Source of the DNA: Corynebacterium yonathiae
Lineage (GTDB): Bacteria > Actinomycetota > Actinomycetes > Mycobacteriales > Mycobacteriaceae
NCBI RefSeq assembly: GCF_022288805.1
Contig: NZ_JAKOPM010000001.1
Span: forward strand, 186,001-250,000
DNA length: 64,000 nt
Direction: 5' to 3'
The notes under the pieces were generated by a model, which did not search any database, was not told where the DNA came from, and saw only the letters and a list, made by a program, of their open reading frames with translations. The translations under genes were made by a program, and so were the position numbers. This document shows, piece after piece, positions 45,857-57,458 of the stretch (positions are counted from its first letter, which is position 1; every line of letters begins with the position of its first letter).

Positions 45857-47193
45857 CTAAAGGGCACACGGATGGAATAAATACTCAGGATTGCTCCACC
45901 GCGGGCACGGTAACCGCACGCGAGGTCTTTGGCCTCGCGTTTCCCGCGCTTGGTGTGCTTGCGGCGATGCCGCTCTACCTCCTTCTGGATACCGCGGTGG
46001 TAGGCCGACTCGGTGCCCAAGAGCTCGCCTCGCTGGCTGCAGCTACCACGATTCATTCCGTGGTGACGACGCAGCTGACCTTTTTGTCCTACGGTACAAC
46101 TGCCCGTTCGGCGCGTCTCTTCGGTTCAGGCAAGCGCGAAGCAGCGGTTGCTGAGGGCGTGCAAGCCACCTATGTGGCCCTAGGAGTGGGCGGACTTCTT
46201 GCGGTTATTATGTGGATCTTTGGCGGCGTATTTGCTCGCGCTTTAACCGGTGACCCCAACACGGCTGCGGGGACGGCCTTGTGGCTGCGCATCGCCGCAC
46301 TAGCAATTCCCGTAACCCTGGTGGAAATGGCTGGAAACGGCTGGATGCGTGGTGTCCAGGATACGAAGAAGCCGCTGTACTTTACTTTGTCTGGCATGGT
46401 TCCCGGCGCCATTGCGGTGCCCATCTTCGTCCACTTTTGGGGATTGGCTGGATCCGCTATAGCTACGGTATTAGGCATGAGCATTATTGCTGCTCTATTC
46501 GTGCGCGAGCTGCACAAGGAACATACCGGTTCGTGGCAATTTCACTGGCACGTGGTGCGTGAGCAGCTCATTTTGGGCCGCGACCTTATATTGCGCTCGG
46601 CTAGTTTTCAGGTCGCTTTCCTTACCGCCACGGCTGTGGTTTCCCGCGTTGGTACCGCTTCTTTGGCCGGTCACCAAATCATGATGCAGCTGTGGAACTT
46701 TATGTCCCTCATCTTGGATTCTTTGGCCATTGCCGCGCAATCTTTGACGGGAGCGGCCTTAGGCGCTGGCTCTGCTAAGCATGCACGCGGTGTAGGCAGC
46801 AAGGTCGTGTTGTACTCTACGATTTTTTCGGGACTGCTGGCCGCCGTTTTCGCTGCTGGTGCCCGAATTATTCCGCGCATTTTCACCTCCGCTTCGGAGG
46901 TTCTGGATGCCATTTCCCAGCCGTGGTGGATCTTGGTAACCATGGTCATTGGCGGTGGCGTGGTCTTTGCTCTCGATGGCGTACTGCTTGGCGCCGGCGA
47001 TGCGGCCTTCTTGCGCACACTGACAATTTCTTCGGTTTTGGTGGGATTTTTGCCAGGCGTTATCTTGGCCCACTTTATGGGCACGGGATTAACCGGCGTG
47101 TGGTGCGGCCTCGCCGCCTTCATTGCTTTCCGTATGGTAGGCGTGGTCTACCGGTTCCGATCCATGAAATGGGCCGTAGTACAAGAGAACTAG
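45853..47193 (+). CDS. MATE family efflux transporter (DinF-like)
   Basis: A 446-residue polytopic protein of the MATE/DinF group, about twelve transmembrane helices, typically sodium- or proton-coupled exporters of cationic drugs. Recognisable segments are LAFPALGVLAAMPLYLLLDTAVVGRLGA at the start (GLAFPALGVLAAMPL near residues 28-42) and NGWMRGVQDTKKPL near residue 160. ATGA overlap with the upstream phosphoesterase gene shows coupling. Substrate unknown; the same order rbfA-nrnA-dinF occurs in mycobacteria (Rv2838c-Rv2836c). Confidence 0.91.
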   Translation: MTKGHTDGINTQDCSTAGTVTAREVFGLAFPALGVLAAMPLYLLLDTAVVGRLGAQELASLAAATTIHSVVTTQLTFLSYGTTARSARLFGSGKREAAVAEGVQATYVALGVGGLLAVIMWIFGGVFARALTGDPNTAAGTALWLRIAALAIPVTLVEMAGNGWMRGVQDTKKPLYFTLSGMVPGAIAVPIFVHFWGLAGSAIATVLGMSIIAALFVRELHKEHTGSWQFHWHVVREQLILGRDLILRSASFQVAFLTATAVVSRVGTASLAGHQIMMQLWNFMSLILDSLAIAAQSLTGAALGAGSAKHARGVGSKVVLYSTIFSGLLAAVFAAGARIIPRIFTSASEVLDAISQPWWILVTMVIGGGVVFALDGVLLGAGDAAFLRTLTISSVLVGFLPGVILAHFMGTGLTGVWCGLAAFIAFRMVGVVYRFRSMKWAVVQEN

Positions 47194-47277
47194 CTGCGCT
47201 AAAGTGGGCGTATTGATATTCGCGGGTGAGGCACGTCTCCGTGCAGTGCGCAGTTGTTTGGAAGGCAGGTAGAACCT

Positions 47278-48090
47278 ATGCCAACAGTGTGGGCAGTTTC
47301 TGACCTGCATGGTGCAGTAAGCGCCAATAGCGAGCGCATTGCTCAGCTCACGCCGCCAGATCCCGCGGATTGGCTCATCGTGGCTGGAGATGTAGCAGAA
47401 CGCACCGATCTCATCATTCGTATTCTGCGCCAGCTCAAAGATCGCTATGCCAGAGTCATTTGGGTGCCTGGCAACCATGAACTCTTCTCGCGCTCACAAG
47501 AGCGGTATCAAGGTCGAGACAAATACACGCACCTGGTGGAAAGGTGCAGGGAAATCGGGGTAATTACTCCTGAAGATCCGTATCCGGTATTCCACGGGAC
47601 CACCATCGTGCCGCTTTTTACGTTGTATGACTATAGCTTTCGTCCGCATGGGCTCACGGTGGACCAAGCAATTGACGCGGCGCGTGTGAAGCAACTGTTG
47701 ATGACCGATGAGTTCACCATTGCCCCCTTCGTAGACGTGCGGGCGTGGTGCTGGGATAGGTTGGCCTATTCCATCAAGCGTCTTTCTAGGGTGCATGGCC
47801 CCACGGTGTTGGTGAACCATTGGCCGTTGGTACAAGAGCCGACCATGTTGCTGCGTTTTCCAGAGATTGCACTGTGGTGCGGCACGCGGCATACAAGGTC
47901 GTGGCCGCGGCGTTATAACGCGCAGTCTGTGGTTTACGGCCACTTGCATATGCCCTTGCGCATGAACGTGGATGGCGTTGACCACATTGAGACCTCTTTG
48001 GGATATCCGCGTGAATGGCAGGGCCGTGACAGCGTTCAGCCTTGGCCGTATCCGGTACTGCGTTCCTTTGTGGAGGAGGGGACACCATGA
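47278..48090 (+). CDS. Calcineurin-like metallophosphoesterase (PptH-like)
   Basis: A 270-residue metallophosphoesterase with all motifs: SDLHG (about 7-11), AGDVAE (41-46), PGNHE (71-75), NHWPL (180-184) and YGHLHMP (219-225). It overlaps pptT by 4 bases (ATGA). In M. tuberculosis the homologous neighbour Rv2795c (PptH) hydrolyses the phosphopantetheine that PptT attaches, so the pair is predicted to have opposing reactions; that identity here is inference from position. ATG 47278 follows GGAAGGCAGG. Confidence 0.86.
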   Translation: MPTVWAVSDLHGAVSANSERIAQLTPPDPADWLIVAGDVAERTDLIIRILRQLKDRYARVIWVPGNHELFSRSQERYQGRDKYTHLVERCREIGVITPEDPYPVFHGTTIVPLFTLYDYSFRPHGLTVDQAIDAARVKQLLMTDEFTIAPFVDVRAWCWDRLAYSIKRLSRVHGPTVLVNHWPLVQEPTMLLRFPEIALWCGTRHTRSWPRRYNAQSVVYGHLHMPLRMNVDGVDHIETSLGYPREWQGRDSVQPWPYPVLRSFVEEGTP

Positions 48091-48761
48091 TGTATCCAGA
48101 GCTTTTTCCTGACAGCGCGCGCTATTGCTATGTACGCACGGATTCGAGTTACGCGAATTTGGCCAATTTCGAACAGCTCGCGGCCGAAGAAAAGTCGCTC
48201 GTTTCCCAGGCAGTTGATGTACGCAAGGCGGAGTTCGGCGATGCTAGGTGGTGCGCGCACCGAGCCTTGCAGGAATTGGGTGCTAATTCGACGACGCCGA
48301 TTTTGCGCGGCGAGCGCGGAATGCCGCTGTGGCCAGAAGGGTTTATCGGCTCGATGACACATACTGAGGGGCTGCGAGCCGCGGTGGTTGCTCCAACCAC
48401 AGCCCTAAAATCTGTCGGCTTGGACGCAGAACCTGCCGAGCCGCTGCCGGATCATGTGCTCACCATGATTGCCCGGGCCGGGGAGATGCCGCAGCTATTG
48501 CGGCTAAGTAAGGCGGGGATTAACTGCCCAGACCGATTGCTCTTCTGCGCCAAGGAAGCCACGTATAAGTCGTGGTTTCCCATGACCTTCCGCTGGCTCG
48601 ACTTTGATCAAGCTGAAATTGATCTGCGCGAGGACGGCACGCTCATTTCCTATATTTTGGCTAGGCCCACACCGGTTCCGTTTATCACTGGGCACTGGGT
48701 GATTCGAGACGGCTACGTCATAGTGTCTACTACGGTTCCGGCCCTAGACTTTAGCCATTAA
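48087..48761 (+). CDS. pptT: 4'-phosphopantetheinyl transferase
   Basis: A Sfp-type transferase that activates acyl and peptidyl carrier proteins, needed for fatty acid and mycolate synthesis. The 224-residue protein has GLDAEPAEP with the metal Asp/Glu (about residues 112-120) and FCAKEATYKSWFP (about 152-164), which binds CoA. The start overlaps the phosphoesterase stop. Its stop shares TTAA with truB on the other strand. Homologous to M. tuberculosis PptT (Rv2794c) by position and motifs. Confidence 0.92.
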   Translation: MMYPELFPDSARYCYVRTDSSYANLANFEQLAAEEKSLVSQAVDVRKAEFGDARWCAHRALQELGANSTTPILRGERGMPLWPEGFIGSMTHTEGLRAAVVAPTTALKSVGLDAEPAEPLPDHVLTMIARAGEMPQLLRLSKAGINCPDRLLFCAKEATYKSWFPMTFRWLDFDQAEIDLREDGTLISYILARPTPVPFITGHWVIRDGYVIVSTTVPALDFSH

Positions 48762-49651
48762 AGGGTAGAAGGCCGTGCTACAAACACGGTGGCTAGGCGC
48801 TTGCCCTTTTCCTTGATGAGCGCGACTGCCTGACCATTGGGAGCCACGGCAGCATGCACGCCTTTGAGCCCACGCGGCTCGAGCCATTTGCCCATGGCAA
48901 GCGCGCCTGCTTCATCTTTGGTGACGGAAAGGACCGGGAAGCAGCGAGCCAAAGCTTCGTCCAAGCTCAAAGAAAGGCGAGGGGAATTGGCGAGGTCGTC
49001 GAGCGAGAGGGCGTCGGCAAGAGCAAAAGGGCCCACTTCAGTGCGCCGTAGAGCCGTCAGGTGCCCGCCCACCTGTAAGGCCTTGCCCAAATCGCGGGCT
49101 AAGGAGCGGATATAAGTGCCAGAAGAACAATCCACCGTAACGTCTAAGTCGATGTAGTCGCCCTCGCGGCGTTCGGCAAGAACGTCGAATTTATTAACCG
49201 TTACGGGCCGGGCAGGAATGTCTACTTCGTGCCCCTCGCGGACGAGGTCATGGGCGCGGCGGCCGTTAATCTTAATGGCGGATACGGCCGCGGGCTTTTG
49301 CATGATATCGCCAGTGAGCTTGGTAATTTCAGCATCAATTGTGGGGTGTTCGATGGCCGCAGCGCTAGCGCCCCAGGAGTGTTCTCCCTCTGCGTCATCG
49401 GTTGTGGTGGCCGCGCCGAGGCGAATGGTGGCGTCGTAGGACTTAGTGGAGGCCACCATATGGGCCAAAAACTTGGTGCCGCGCTCCAATCCAAGAATTA
49501 GAACACCGGTGGCCATAGGGTCGAGGGTGCCGGCGTGGCCTACTTTCTTGGTGTGGAAATACCTGCGTAGGCGACCAACCACATCGTGGGAGGTCATGCC
49601 GGCAGGTTTGTCTACGATGACGAGTCCGGAGTTTGCGAGCGCATCAGTCAT
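48758..49651 (-). CDS. truB: tRNA pseudouridine(55) synthase
   Basis: TruB makes pseudouridine 55 in the T loop of tRNAs. The 297-residue product has VDKPAGMTSHDVVGRLRR, HAGTLDPMATGVL with the catalytic Asp, SAIKINGRRAHDLVREG and CSSGTYIRSLARDLG, then a C-terminal domain. ATG 49651 follows a leaderless-type promoter. It is convergent with pptT, sharing the TTAA stop site, and divergent from ribF over 23 bases. Confidence 0.95.
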   Translation of the reverse strand: MTDALANSGLVIVDKPAGMTSHDVVGRLRRYFHTKKVGHAGTLDPMATGVLILGLERGTKFLAHMVASTKSYDATIRLGAATTTDDAEGEHSWGASAAAIEHPTIDAEITKLTGDIMQKPAAVSAIKINGRRAHDLVREGHEVDIPARPVTVNKFDVLAERREGDYIDLDVTVDCSSGTYIRSLARDLGKALQVGGHLTALRRTEVGPFALADALSLDDLANSPRLSLSLDEALARCFPVLSVTKDEAGALAMGKWLEPRGLKGVHAAVAPNGQAVALIKEKGKRLATVFVARPSTL

Positions 49652-49653
49652 AG

Positions 49654-50697
<1,044 letters not shown>

Positions 50698-51630
50698 ATG
50701 AAGGCCATTCTCGATCTTGATACCGGCATTGATGATGCCTTAGCGCTGGCATATGCCATCGCTCATCCAGACCTGGAATTAATCGGCGTGACCTGCACGT
50801 ACGGCAACGTGACCGTACCGTTAGCCGTGCGCAATACACTGGCCCTTTTGGAGCTGCTGGGCAAAGACAATATCCCGGTCTTTGCCGGCTCGAGCCCCGA
50901 TGGTTTTCAGCCGAGCGATATTTCCTCCTTCATCCACGGCCGCAACGGCGTGGGCGAGGTCCTCCTACCGCCGGCAACCGGGCAGGCCCAGTCCCAACCC
51001 GCGGCAGAATTCCTCATCCAAGCAGTCCATGAACATGGCGATGACTTGGTCATTATTCCCACCGGCCCTTCCACCACGATCGCTGCCGCAATGCGCCAAG
51101 ACCCCAATTTCGCCGCTAATGCGCATCTGGTGATGATGGGTGGAGCTCTCACTGTCCCTGGCAATGTCACTCCATGGTCTGAGGCCAATATTTCCCAGGA
51201 TCCGGAGGCGACCGATTATCTTTTCCAGCACACCATCGATACCACCATGGTGGGGCTGGACGTCACCTTGCGCACGCTGTTGACCACTAAAGAATCAGTT
51301 CGTTGGCGCGCTACCGGTACCCGCGCTGGGCGCATCTTCGCGGACATGGTGGACTATTACATTCGGGCCTATGCCACCACATCGCCACACTTGGGCGGCT
51401 GTGGGCTGCACGATCCACTGGCCGTAGCGGTAGCGGCAGATGCCTCGCTTGTCGACGTCCTTTCGATAAACCTCAAAGCTGACACCACTGGCCCTACCCG
51501 CGGCCGTACGATCGCAGACGAAAACCGGCTTTCCACACCGGCAACCGCGAAAGTAGCTGTGGGCGTGGATAGCGAGCGTTTTGTGCGGGAGTTTGTAGAA
51601 CTATTGGAAACGCTTTTTAGCGAGCTCTAG
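50698..51630 (+). CDS. Inosine-uridine preferring nucleoside hydrolase
   Basis: Nucleoside salvage by cleavage of the N-glycosidic bond. The 310-residue protein begins MKAILDLDTGIDDALALAYA, carrying the DxDxGxDD calcium site, and has the segments IIPTGPSTTIAAAM, VMMGGALTVPGNVTPWSEANI and GLHDPLAVA with the active-site Asp. It starts immediately after the ribF stop (TAA-ATG). Which nucleosides it cleaves is not evident. Confidence 0.93.
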   Translation: MKAILDLDTGIDDALALAYAIAHPDLELIGVTCTYGNVTVPLAVRNTLALLELLGKDNIPVFAGSSPDGFQPSDISSFIHGRNGVGEVLLPPATGQAQSQPAAEFLIQAVHEHGDDLVIIPTGPSTTIAAAMRQDPNFAANAHLVMMGGALTVPGNVTPWSEANISQDPEATDYLFQHTIDTTMVGLDVTLRTLLTTKESVRWRATGTRAGRIFADMVDYYIRAYATTSPHLGGCGLHDPLAVAVAADASLVDVLSINLKADTTGPTRGRTIADENRLSTPATAKVAVGVDSERFVREFVELLETLFSEL

Positions 51631-51769
51631 CAGGCCAGACTTAGGGGCCAGGTGGTTTTGATTTTCTGTGCCTGCGCGCTGTAAGGTGTTTCTTTGGCTT
51701 AGCGACTGCGGTTCACAGCAGTTGCGGCACGCACAAGTTATGCGCGCAGCGCGAGCTTATGCGTCACGA

Positions 51770-51775
51770 TAATGT
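51770..51775 (+). promoter_or_regulatory. Predicted -10 of rpsO
   Basis: CGATAATGTGG contains TAATGT; transcription would start near 51782. The upstream gap also has two TTATGCG copies. Confidence 0.45.
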
Positions 51776-51800
51776 GGACTGAAATAAAGGAGAAATACTC

Positions 51801-52070
51801 ATGGCATTGACCACTGAGAAGAAGGCCGAAATCCTCAAGGAGTACGGTCTGCACGAAACCGATACCGGTTCCCCCGAGGCACAGGTTGCCCTGCTGACCT
51901 CCCGCATCAATACTTTGACCGAGCACCTGAAGTTCCACAAGCACGATCACCACTCCCGTCGTGGTCTGTTGCTCATGGTTGGTCGCCGTCGTGGCCTGCT
52001 GAAGTACCTGGCCGAGAACAACATCGATCGCTACCGTGATCTGATTTCTCGCCTGGGCCTGCGCCGCTAG
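51801..52070 (+). CDS. rpsO: 30S ribosomal protein S15
   Basis: S15 binds 16S rRNA helices early in 30S assembly. At 89 residues it has the exact family length, with [20 protein letters not shown], the [10 protein letters not shown] motif and the [10 protein letters not shown] segment. ATG 51801 follows AAAGGAGAAATACTC. It is closed by a strong terminator and followed by pnp, the classical rpsO-pnp pairing. Confidence 0.98.
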   Translation: MALTTEKKAEILKEYGLHETDTGSPEAQVALLTSRINTLTEHLKFHKHDHHSRRGLLLMVGRRRGLLKYLAENNIDRYRDLISRLGLRR

Positions 52071-52094
52071 TTTCGGTCCAGCTTCGGCCATTTC

Positions 52095-52118
52095 GCCCCG
52101 CCTTTTGGCGGGGCTTTT
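52095..52118 (+). terminator. Intrinsic terminator after rpsO
   Basis: GCCCCGCC and GGCGGGGC around TTTT, then TTTTGTGG. Confidence 0.93.
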
Positions 52119-52131
52119 GTGGTTTTTCTGT

Positions 52132-52137
52132 TAGAAT
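52132..52137 (+). promoter_or_regulatory. Predicted extended -10 of pnp
   Basis: TGTTAGAAT (52129-52137) fits TGNTANNNT. Transcription would start near 52144, giving a 70-base leader with AAGGAGACA before ATG 52214. Confidence 0.55.
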
Positions 52138-52213
52138 TTGACACCGTTGTCATAGACAAAATCGACCAGGCGGCACCGACGATCGCCTAAACCACTCAAG
52201 GAGACATTTTTTA

Positions 52214-54460
52214 ATGAGCGTTCAGAACTCCGTCGAGTTCAATATTGACGAGGACTTTGGCATTACCGAGGCCATTGCCACGCTAGACAATGGCGACTTT
52301 GGCACCCGCACCCTGCGCTTTGAAACCGGCCAGCTGGCCCGCCAGGCAGACGGCTCTGTGACCACCTACTTGGACGATGACACCATGTTGTTGGCCACCA
52401 CTACCGCTTCTAACCAGCCGCGTGAAGGATTCGATTTCTTCCCCCTGACCGTAGACGTTGAAGAGCGCATGTATGCCGCCGGTAAGATTCCGGGTTCCTT
52501 CTTCCGCCGTGAAGGCCGCCCATCTTCTGAGGCCATCTTGGCGTGCCGCCTCATCGATCGCCCGCTGCGCCCGACTTTTGTCAAAGGTCTGCGCAACGAG
52601 GTTCAGGTCGTCGTCACTGTGATGTCCCAGGATCCGGAAGAGTACTACGACGTCGTTGCTATCAACGGCGCCTCCGCTGCCACCCAACTGTCCGGACTCC
52701 CTGTCTCCGGCGCTGTCGGCGGCGTCCGCATGGCACTTATCGCTGATGATAAGCACCCAGAAGGCCAGTGGGTGGCCTTCCCGAACCACGAGCAGCATGA
52801 GCGCGCGCTATTTGAGATGGTCGTCGCTGGCCGCATCGTCAAAAAGGGACGCAAGGATGACGTAGCCATCATGATGGTTGAGGCCGGTGCCGGCACCAAC
52901 GTTGCAGAGCGCATTGCTGATGGCGCTCCTGCGCCGCAGGAGCCAGCCGTTGCTGAAGGTTTGGAGGCAGCCAAGCCTTTCATTAAGACCTTGTGTGAGG
53001 CCCAGAACGGTCTGGCAGAGCGTGCCGCCAAGGAGACCCAGGAATTCCCACTGTTCCCGGCATACGGTGATGATGTATTCGAGGCAGTGGAAAAGGCCGC
53101 TGCTAAGAAACTGGAGAAGCTGCTGACCATTCCGGGCAAGCAGGAACGCGACGAAGCCACTAATGATTACATGGAGCAGGTCGAAGACAAGCTCCTTGAC
53201 CAGTTCGCGGACCTCGATGAGGCGGATGCTTCTAAGCAGATCCGCGGCGCTTATAACGCCCTAATGAAGCAGATCGTGCGCCAAAAGATCCTGTCTGAGG
53301 GCTTCCGCATCGATGGCCGCGGCGTGACCGATATCCGTGACTTGTCCGTTGAGGTGGATTTGGTACCGCGCGCTCACGGATCTTCGCTATTTGAGCGCGG
53401 AGAGACCCAAATCTTGGGTGTCACCACGCTGGACATGCTCAAGATGGAACAGCAGATCGATTCCCTGACCCCAGTGGAATCCAAGCGCTATATGCACCAC
53501 TACAATTTCCCGCCATTTTCCACCGGTGAGACTGGCCGTGTGGGCTCGCCGAAGCGCCGCGAGATCGGCCACGGCGCTCTGGCTGAGCGCGCCCTACTTC
53601 CGGTTATTCCTTCCCGCGAAGATTTCCCATATGCTATCCGTCAGGTCTCTGAGGCCTTGGGCTCCAACGGCTCTACCTCCATGGGCTCCGTGTGCGCCTC
53701 CACGTTGTCTCTCTACAACGCCGGTGTTCCGTTAAAGGCTCCGGTAGCCGGCATCGCGATGGGCTTGGTTTCTGGCGAGGTCGACGGCAAGGAAAAGTTC
53801 GTCGCCCTCACCGATATCCTCGGCGCCGAGGACGCATTTGGCGATATGGACTTCAAGGTTGCCGGCACCTCTGAGTACATCACCGCTCTGCAGCTGGACA
53901 CCAAGTTGGATGGCATTCCTTCTAAGGTTCTGGCCCAGGCTCTGGAGCAGGCTCGCGATGCCCGTTCTACCATCCTGGAGACCATGGCTGAGGTTATCGA
54001 TACGCCGGATGAGATGTCCGGCCTTGCCCCGAAGATCACCTCGGTGAAGATTCCGGTCAATAAGATCGGCGAGCTCATTGGACCAAAGGGCAAGACCATC
54101 AACCAGATCACCGAGGAAACCGGTGCGGATGTCTCCATTGAGGATGACGGAACCGTCTTTGTTTCCGCTGCTACTGGTGAAGCCGCAGATGCTGCCATCG
54201 ATAAGGTCAACTCCATTGCGAACCCACAGCTGCCGAAGGTGGGAGAGCGCTTCCTGGGCACCGTGGTAAAGACTGTTCCGTTTGGTGCATTCGTTTCCCT
54301 GACCCCGGGTCGCGATGGCCTGATTCACATCTCTAACCTTGGTGGCGACGAGCGCATCGAAAAGGTAGAAGATGTCATCAACGTTGGCGATAAGGTGCAG
54401 GTAGAAATCGCGGACATCGATAACCGTGGCAAGATTTCTCTGGTTCCAGTAGAGGACTAA
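52214..54460 (+). CDS. pnp: Polyribonucleotide nucleotidyltransferase (PNPase)
   Basis: A 3'-5' phosphorolytic exoribonuclease and polyA-like polymerase. The 748-residue product has an RNase PH domain (about 30-155), a helical linker (about 260-345), a second RNase PH domain (about 350-570), KH ([17 protein letters not shown]) and S1 ([18 protein letters not shown]) domains in order. All parts are intact. With rnj, nrnA and rnhB the window encodes much of the RNA-turnover set. Confidence 0.97.
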   Translation: MSVQNSVEFNIDEDFGITEAIATLDNGDFGTRTLRFETGQLARQADGSVTTYLDDDTMLLATTTASNQPREGFDFFPLTVDVEERMYAAGKIPGSFFRREGRPSSEAILACRLIDRPLRPTFVKGLRNEVQVVVTVMSQDPEEYYDVVAINGASAATQLSGLPVSGAVGGVRMALIADDKHPEGQWVAFPNHEQHERALFEMVVAGRIVKKGRKDDVAIMMVEAGAGTNVAERIADGAPAPQEPAVAEGLEAAKPFIKTLCEAQNGLAERAAKETQEFPLFPAYGDDVFEAVEKAAAKKLEKLLTIPGKQERDEATNDYMEQVEDKLLDQFADLDEADASKQIRGAYNALMKQIVRQKILSEGFRIDGRGVTDIRDLSVEVDLVPRAHGSSLFERGETQILGVTTLDMLKMEQQIDSLTPVESKRYMHHYNFPPFSTGETGRVGSPKRREIGHGALAERALLPVIPSREDFPYAIRQVSEALGSNGSTSMGSVCASTLSLYNAGVPLKAPVAGIAMGLVSGEVDGKEKFVALTDILGAEDAFGDMDFKVAGTSEYITALQLDTKLDGIPSKVLAQALEQARDARSTILETMAEVIDTPDEMSGLAPKITSVKIPVNKIGELIGPKGKTINQITEETGADVSIEDDGTVFVSAATGEAADAAIDKVNSIANPQLPKVGERFLGTVVKTVPFGAFVSLTPGRDGLIHISNLGGDERIEKVEDVINVGDKVQVEIADIDNRGKISLVPVED

Positions 54461-54475
54461 TCCTAAAGCCTAAAG

Positions 54476-54519
54476 AAGGCCCTGAGTTCCAGCTGGTGAG
54501 CTGGAATTCAGGGCCTTTC
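54476..54519. terminator. Terminator between pnp and the AMIN-like gene
   Basis: AAGGCCCTGAGTTCCAGCT pairs with AGCTGGAATTCAGGGCCTT with one mismatch around GGTG; T runs follow on the plus strand and are weaker on the minus strand. Confidence 0.9.
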
Positions 54520-54556
54520 TTGGCTTTGCACGCCACCGAGCATCGATGCCGGAACT

Positions 54557-55261
54557 CTAATTCTGGAAATCAATCACCACACGTGACGGGTCCTGGAGAT
54601 AGGTGACGGAGTAGGGCGTCTTTTTCTCCAGGCCGATAATGAGCTGGGTTTGTGCTTCAAACGTGGTGGTGTAGTTGATTTCGCTTACTACGCCGGCACC
54701 AGGTGTAGTTCCTGGTGACATATACTTTTCCTTGAGCTCAGGAGTTGAAGGCCATGGCGTTCCCTCTATGTCTAGGTTGAGGAACGTATTTCCTTGGACC
54801 GCAACTGGCTTTCCAGATGCCTGTTGGGCAGGGGCATCGGTATAGGAGGTAAACCACCCCGGTTCACCTTCGCCCTCTAAGTCAATGACAACGCGAGTAA
54901 ACCCATCGTGTGCTGCTACTCGCACACCAGTGGGGATGAGGTTTCCTAGCCCTTTCGGCATATGCTGTTGGTCCTCGAGCGAGGCCGTACCCATGCCCGC
55001 AAACGCAACTGGGAACGCGGCTTGTGGGATTTTTTGCTGACCAGCATCCGCCGCTGAGGTACTTTGCGGGGCGGAAGTAGTAGGTGCGGCGGTGTTGGTC
55101 TTGGCCTCAGTCGTGTCGATAGTTGACTGAACCCCGCTGACTGCTGGTGAGCTTTGCTGCGCGGTGTCCTCGGTGGAACAAGCGGCAAGTGCTAAAGCAC
55201 ATCCTGCGCTGGTGACTATGGCGAGAGGGCGAGAGAAAAATGAGCGAGACAAGTTCATCAC
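54557..55261 (-). CDS. AMIN-like domain lipoprotein
   Basis: A 234-residue lipoprotein: signal ending CALALAAC, then a Ser/Thr/Ala-rich, probably disordered linker (about residues 30-85) and a beta-rich AMIN-like domain (about 105-234) with DGFTRVVIDLEGEGEPGW and DPSRVVIDFQN. AMIN domains in other bacteria target proteins to peptidoglycan; the role here is inferred. Tandem ATGATG makes the exact first residue uncertain. AAGGAAG precedes the start. It is convergent with pnp. Confidence 0.82.
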   Translation of the reverse strand: MMNLSRSFFSRPLAIVTSAGCALALAACSTEDTAQQSSPAVSGVQSTIDTTEAKTNTAAPTTSAPQSTSAADAGQQKIPQAAFPVAFAGMGTASLEDQQHMPKGLGNLIPTGVRVAAHDGFTRVVIDLEGEGEPGWFTSYTDAPAQQASGKPVAVQGNTFLNLDIEGTPWPSTPELKEKYMSPGTTPGAGVVSEINYTTTFEAQTQLIIGLEKKTPYSVTYLQDPSRVVIDFQN

Positions 55262-55374
55262 TTCCTTCGTGCTTACCGTCCTATAAGCCTCATTCTACTG
55301 GGGCAGACGGGGCGGGGATTATAAAGTGATGCAATTGTTAATCCTCGCATGAGGCAAGTCGCAGAGAGGTGAAC

Positions 55375-55764
55375 CTACTTCTTTAACTGTACGAGCTGAA
55401 TAAGGTTACCTACGGTGTCATCAAAAACCGCAATGATGGACGGGCCAACATCGGTAGGCTCCATGGTAAAGTGCACGCCCTTGTCATTGAGGTCCTTGTA
55501 TTCCTTTTCAATATCTGCCGAAAGGAACTGGGTCACTGGGATTCGATCGGCCTTTAGTGCTGCGGCATAGTCTTTTGCAGCGGGATGCCCCTTCGGCTCC
55601 AGAAGCAGCTCAGTATCTCCTTCACCATCGGCATTGGTGACGGTAAGCCACCGGAAATCGCCGTGCGTAACGTCATCCTTAACGCGGAAGCCTAGGGTGT
55701 TGACGTAGAAATCGTGAGCGCGTGAAACATCATCTACAGGAACAGAAGCGATATAAATCTGCAT
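55375..55764 (-). CDS. VOC family (glyoxalase-like) protein
   Basis: A 129-residue protein with the paired beta-alpha-beta-beta-beta units of the vicinal oxygen chelate fold: IYIASVPVDDVSRAHDFYVN, LGFRVKDDV, then GPSIIAVFDDTVGNLIQLVQ. Members include glyoxalases, dioxygenases and antibiotic-binding proteins; the substrate cannot be named, and not all metal ligands are obvious. I chose ATG 55764 because it fits a leaderless promoter; the in-frame ATG at 55773 is an alternative. Confidence 0.83.
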   Translation of the reverse strand: MQIYIASVPVDDVSRAHDFYVNTLGFRVKDDVTHGDFRWLTVTNADGEGDTELLLEPKGHPAAKDYAAALKADRIPVTQFLSADIEKEYKDLNDKGVHFTMEPTDVGPSIIAVFDDTVGNLIQLVQLKK

Positions 55765-55771
55765 GCAGGCC

Positions 55772-55777
55772 ATCCTA
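55772..55777 (-). promoter_or_regulatory. Predicted -10 of the VOC gene (leaderless)
   Basis: On the minus strand TAGGAT is followed by GGCCTGC and ATG 55764, a 7-base gap. Confidence 0.5.
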
Positions 55778-55893
55778 GTGACGAATGTAAGTCATCGTTT
55801 AGAAGCACACGTCCTTTCAGACAGGCGAGGAATTGCGCAGCTGTCATGCGCGTTAGGATGGAGAGAAAAGTACTAAGAATGTGGCTGAAGTAA

Positions 55894-56652
<759 letters not shown>

Positions 56653-56655
56653 GCC

Positions 56656-57402
56656 ATGGCTAAAGCAAGTGAGCTAGATATCCAGCTCATTGCCGCAACG
56701 CAGTTTCAGGCCCCGCAGGGAGTGGGTTGGTACGCGGATAAATCGGCATCCGATGGAGAAGCGCTCGTCGAGTTCGCTGGCAGGGCGTGCTACGAGTCTT
56801 TTGATAAGCCAAATCCACGCACGGCAACCAATGAGGCCTACCTGCACCACATCATGGAGGTAGGCCATACGGCTTTGCTAGAGCATGCCACGGCCACGAT
56901 GTACATCACAGGATTGTCGCGTTCGGCCAGCCATGAGCTCGTGCGACACCGGCACTTTTCCTTCTCCCAGCTTTCTCAACGCTTTGTTCACCCAAATGAA
57001 ACTGAAGTTGTCCTGCCGAAAATGGTTGCCGAGGACGAGCAGCTCAGCCGGCTGGTTATGCAAGCGGTCGATGAAACTCGCTTCGTCTACGATGAGTTGC
57101 TTAACGCACTAGAGGAGAAGCTGGACGAGCCCAACGCGCTCCTGCGCAAAAAGCAGGCCCGCCAGGCCGCTCGTGCCGTGCTTCCCAACGCCACAGAAAC
57201 CCGCATTGTTGTCACCGGCAATTATCGTGCGTGGCGGCACTTTATCGGTGCACGTGCGGCGGAGCAAGCTGACGAAGAGTTGCGCCACGTTGCAGTTGCG
57301 TGTCTGAAGTTGTTACAAAGCAAGGCGCCGGTCCTCTTTGATGACTTCAATATCACCACGTTGGCTGATGGCACGAAGATGGCAGCGAGCCCCTACGCCT
57401 AA
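56656..57402 (+). CDS. thyX: Flavin-dependent thymidylate synthase
   Basis: ThyX makes dTMP from dUMP with FAD and methylene-tetrahydrofolate. The 248-residue protein contains the ThyX signature [13 protein letters not shown] (about residues 96-108) and a full C-terminal part with RNxR-like GNYRAWRHF. No thyA is in this window. It starts 3 bases after dapB and appears translationally coupled. dapB-thyX-dapA matches the M. tuberculosis order in part. Confidence 0.95.
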   Translation: MAKASELDIQLIAATQFQAPQGVGWYADKSASDGEALVEFAGRACYESFDKPNPRTATNEAYLHHIMEVGHTALLEHATATMYITGLSRSASHELVRHRHFSFSQLSQRFVHPNETEVVLPKMVAEDEQLSRLVMQAVDETRFVYDELLNALEEKLDEPNALLRKKQARQAARAVLPNATETRIVVTGNYRAWRHFIGARAAEQADEELRHVAVACLKLLQSKAPVLFDDFNITTLADGTKMAASPYA

Positions 57403-57444
57403 CACGCGCGTAGACCCGATGCGGCTAATTGTTAGTCAAAAGGG

Positions 57445-57450
57445 TAATCT
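57445..57450 (+). promoter_or_regulatory. Predicted -10 of dapA (leaderless)
   Basis: TAATCT ends 8 bases before ATG 57459; TTAGTCAAAAG upstream is A+T-rich. Confidence 0.5.
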
Positions 57451-57458
57451 TGACGGCT

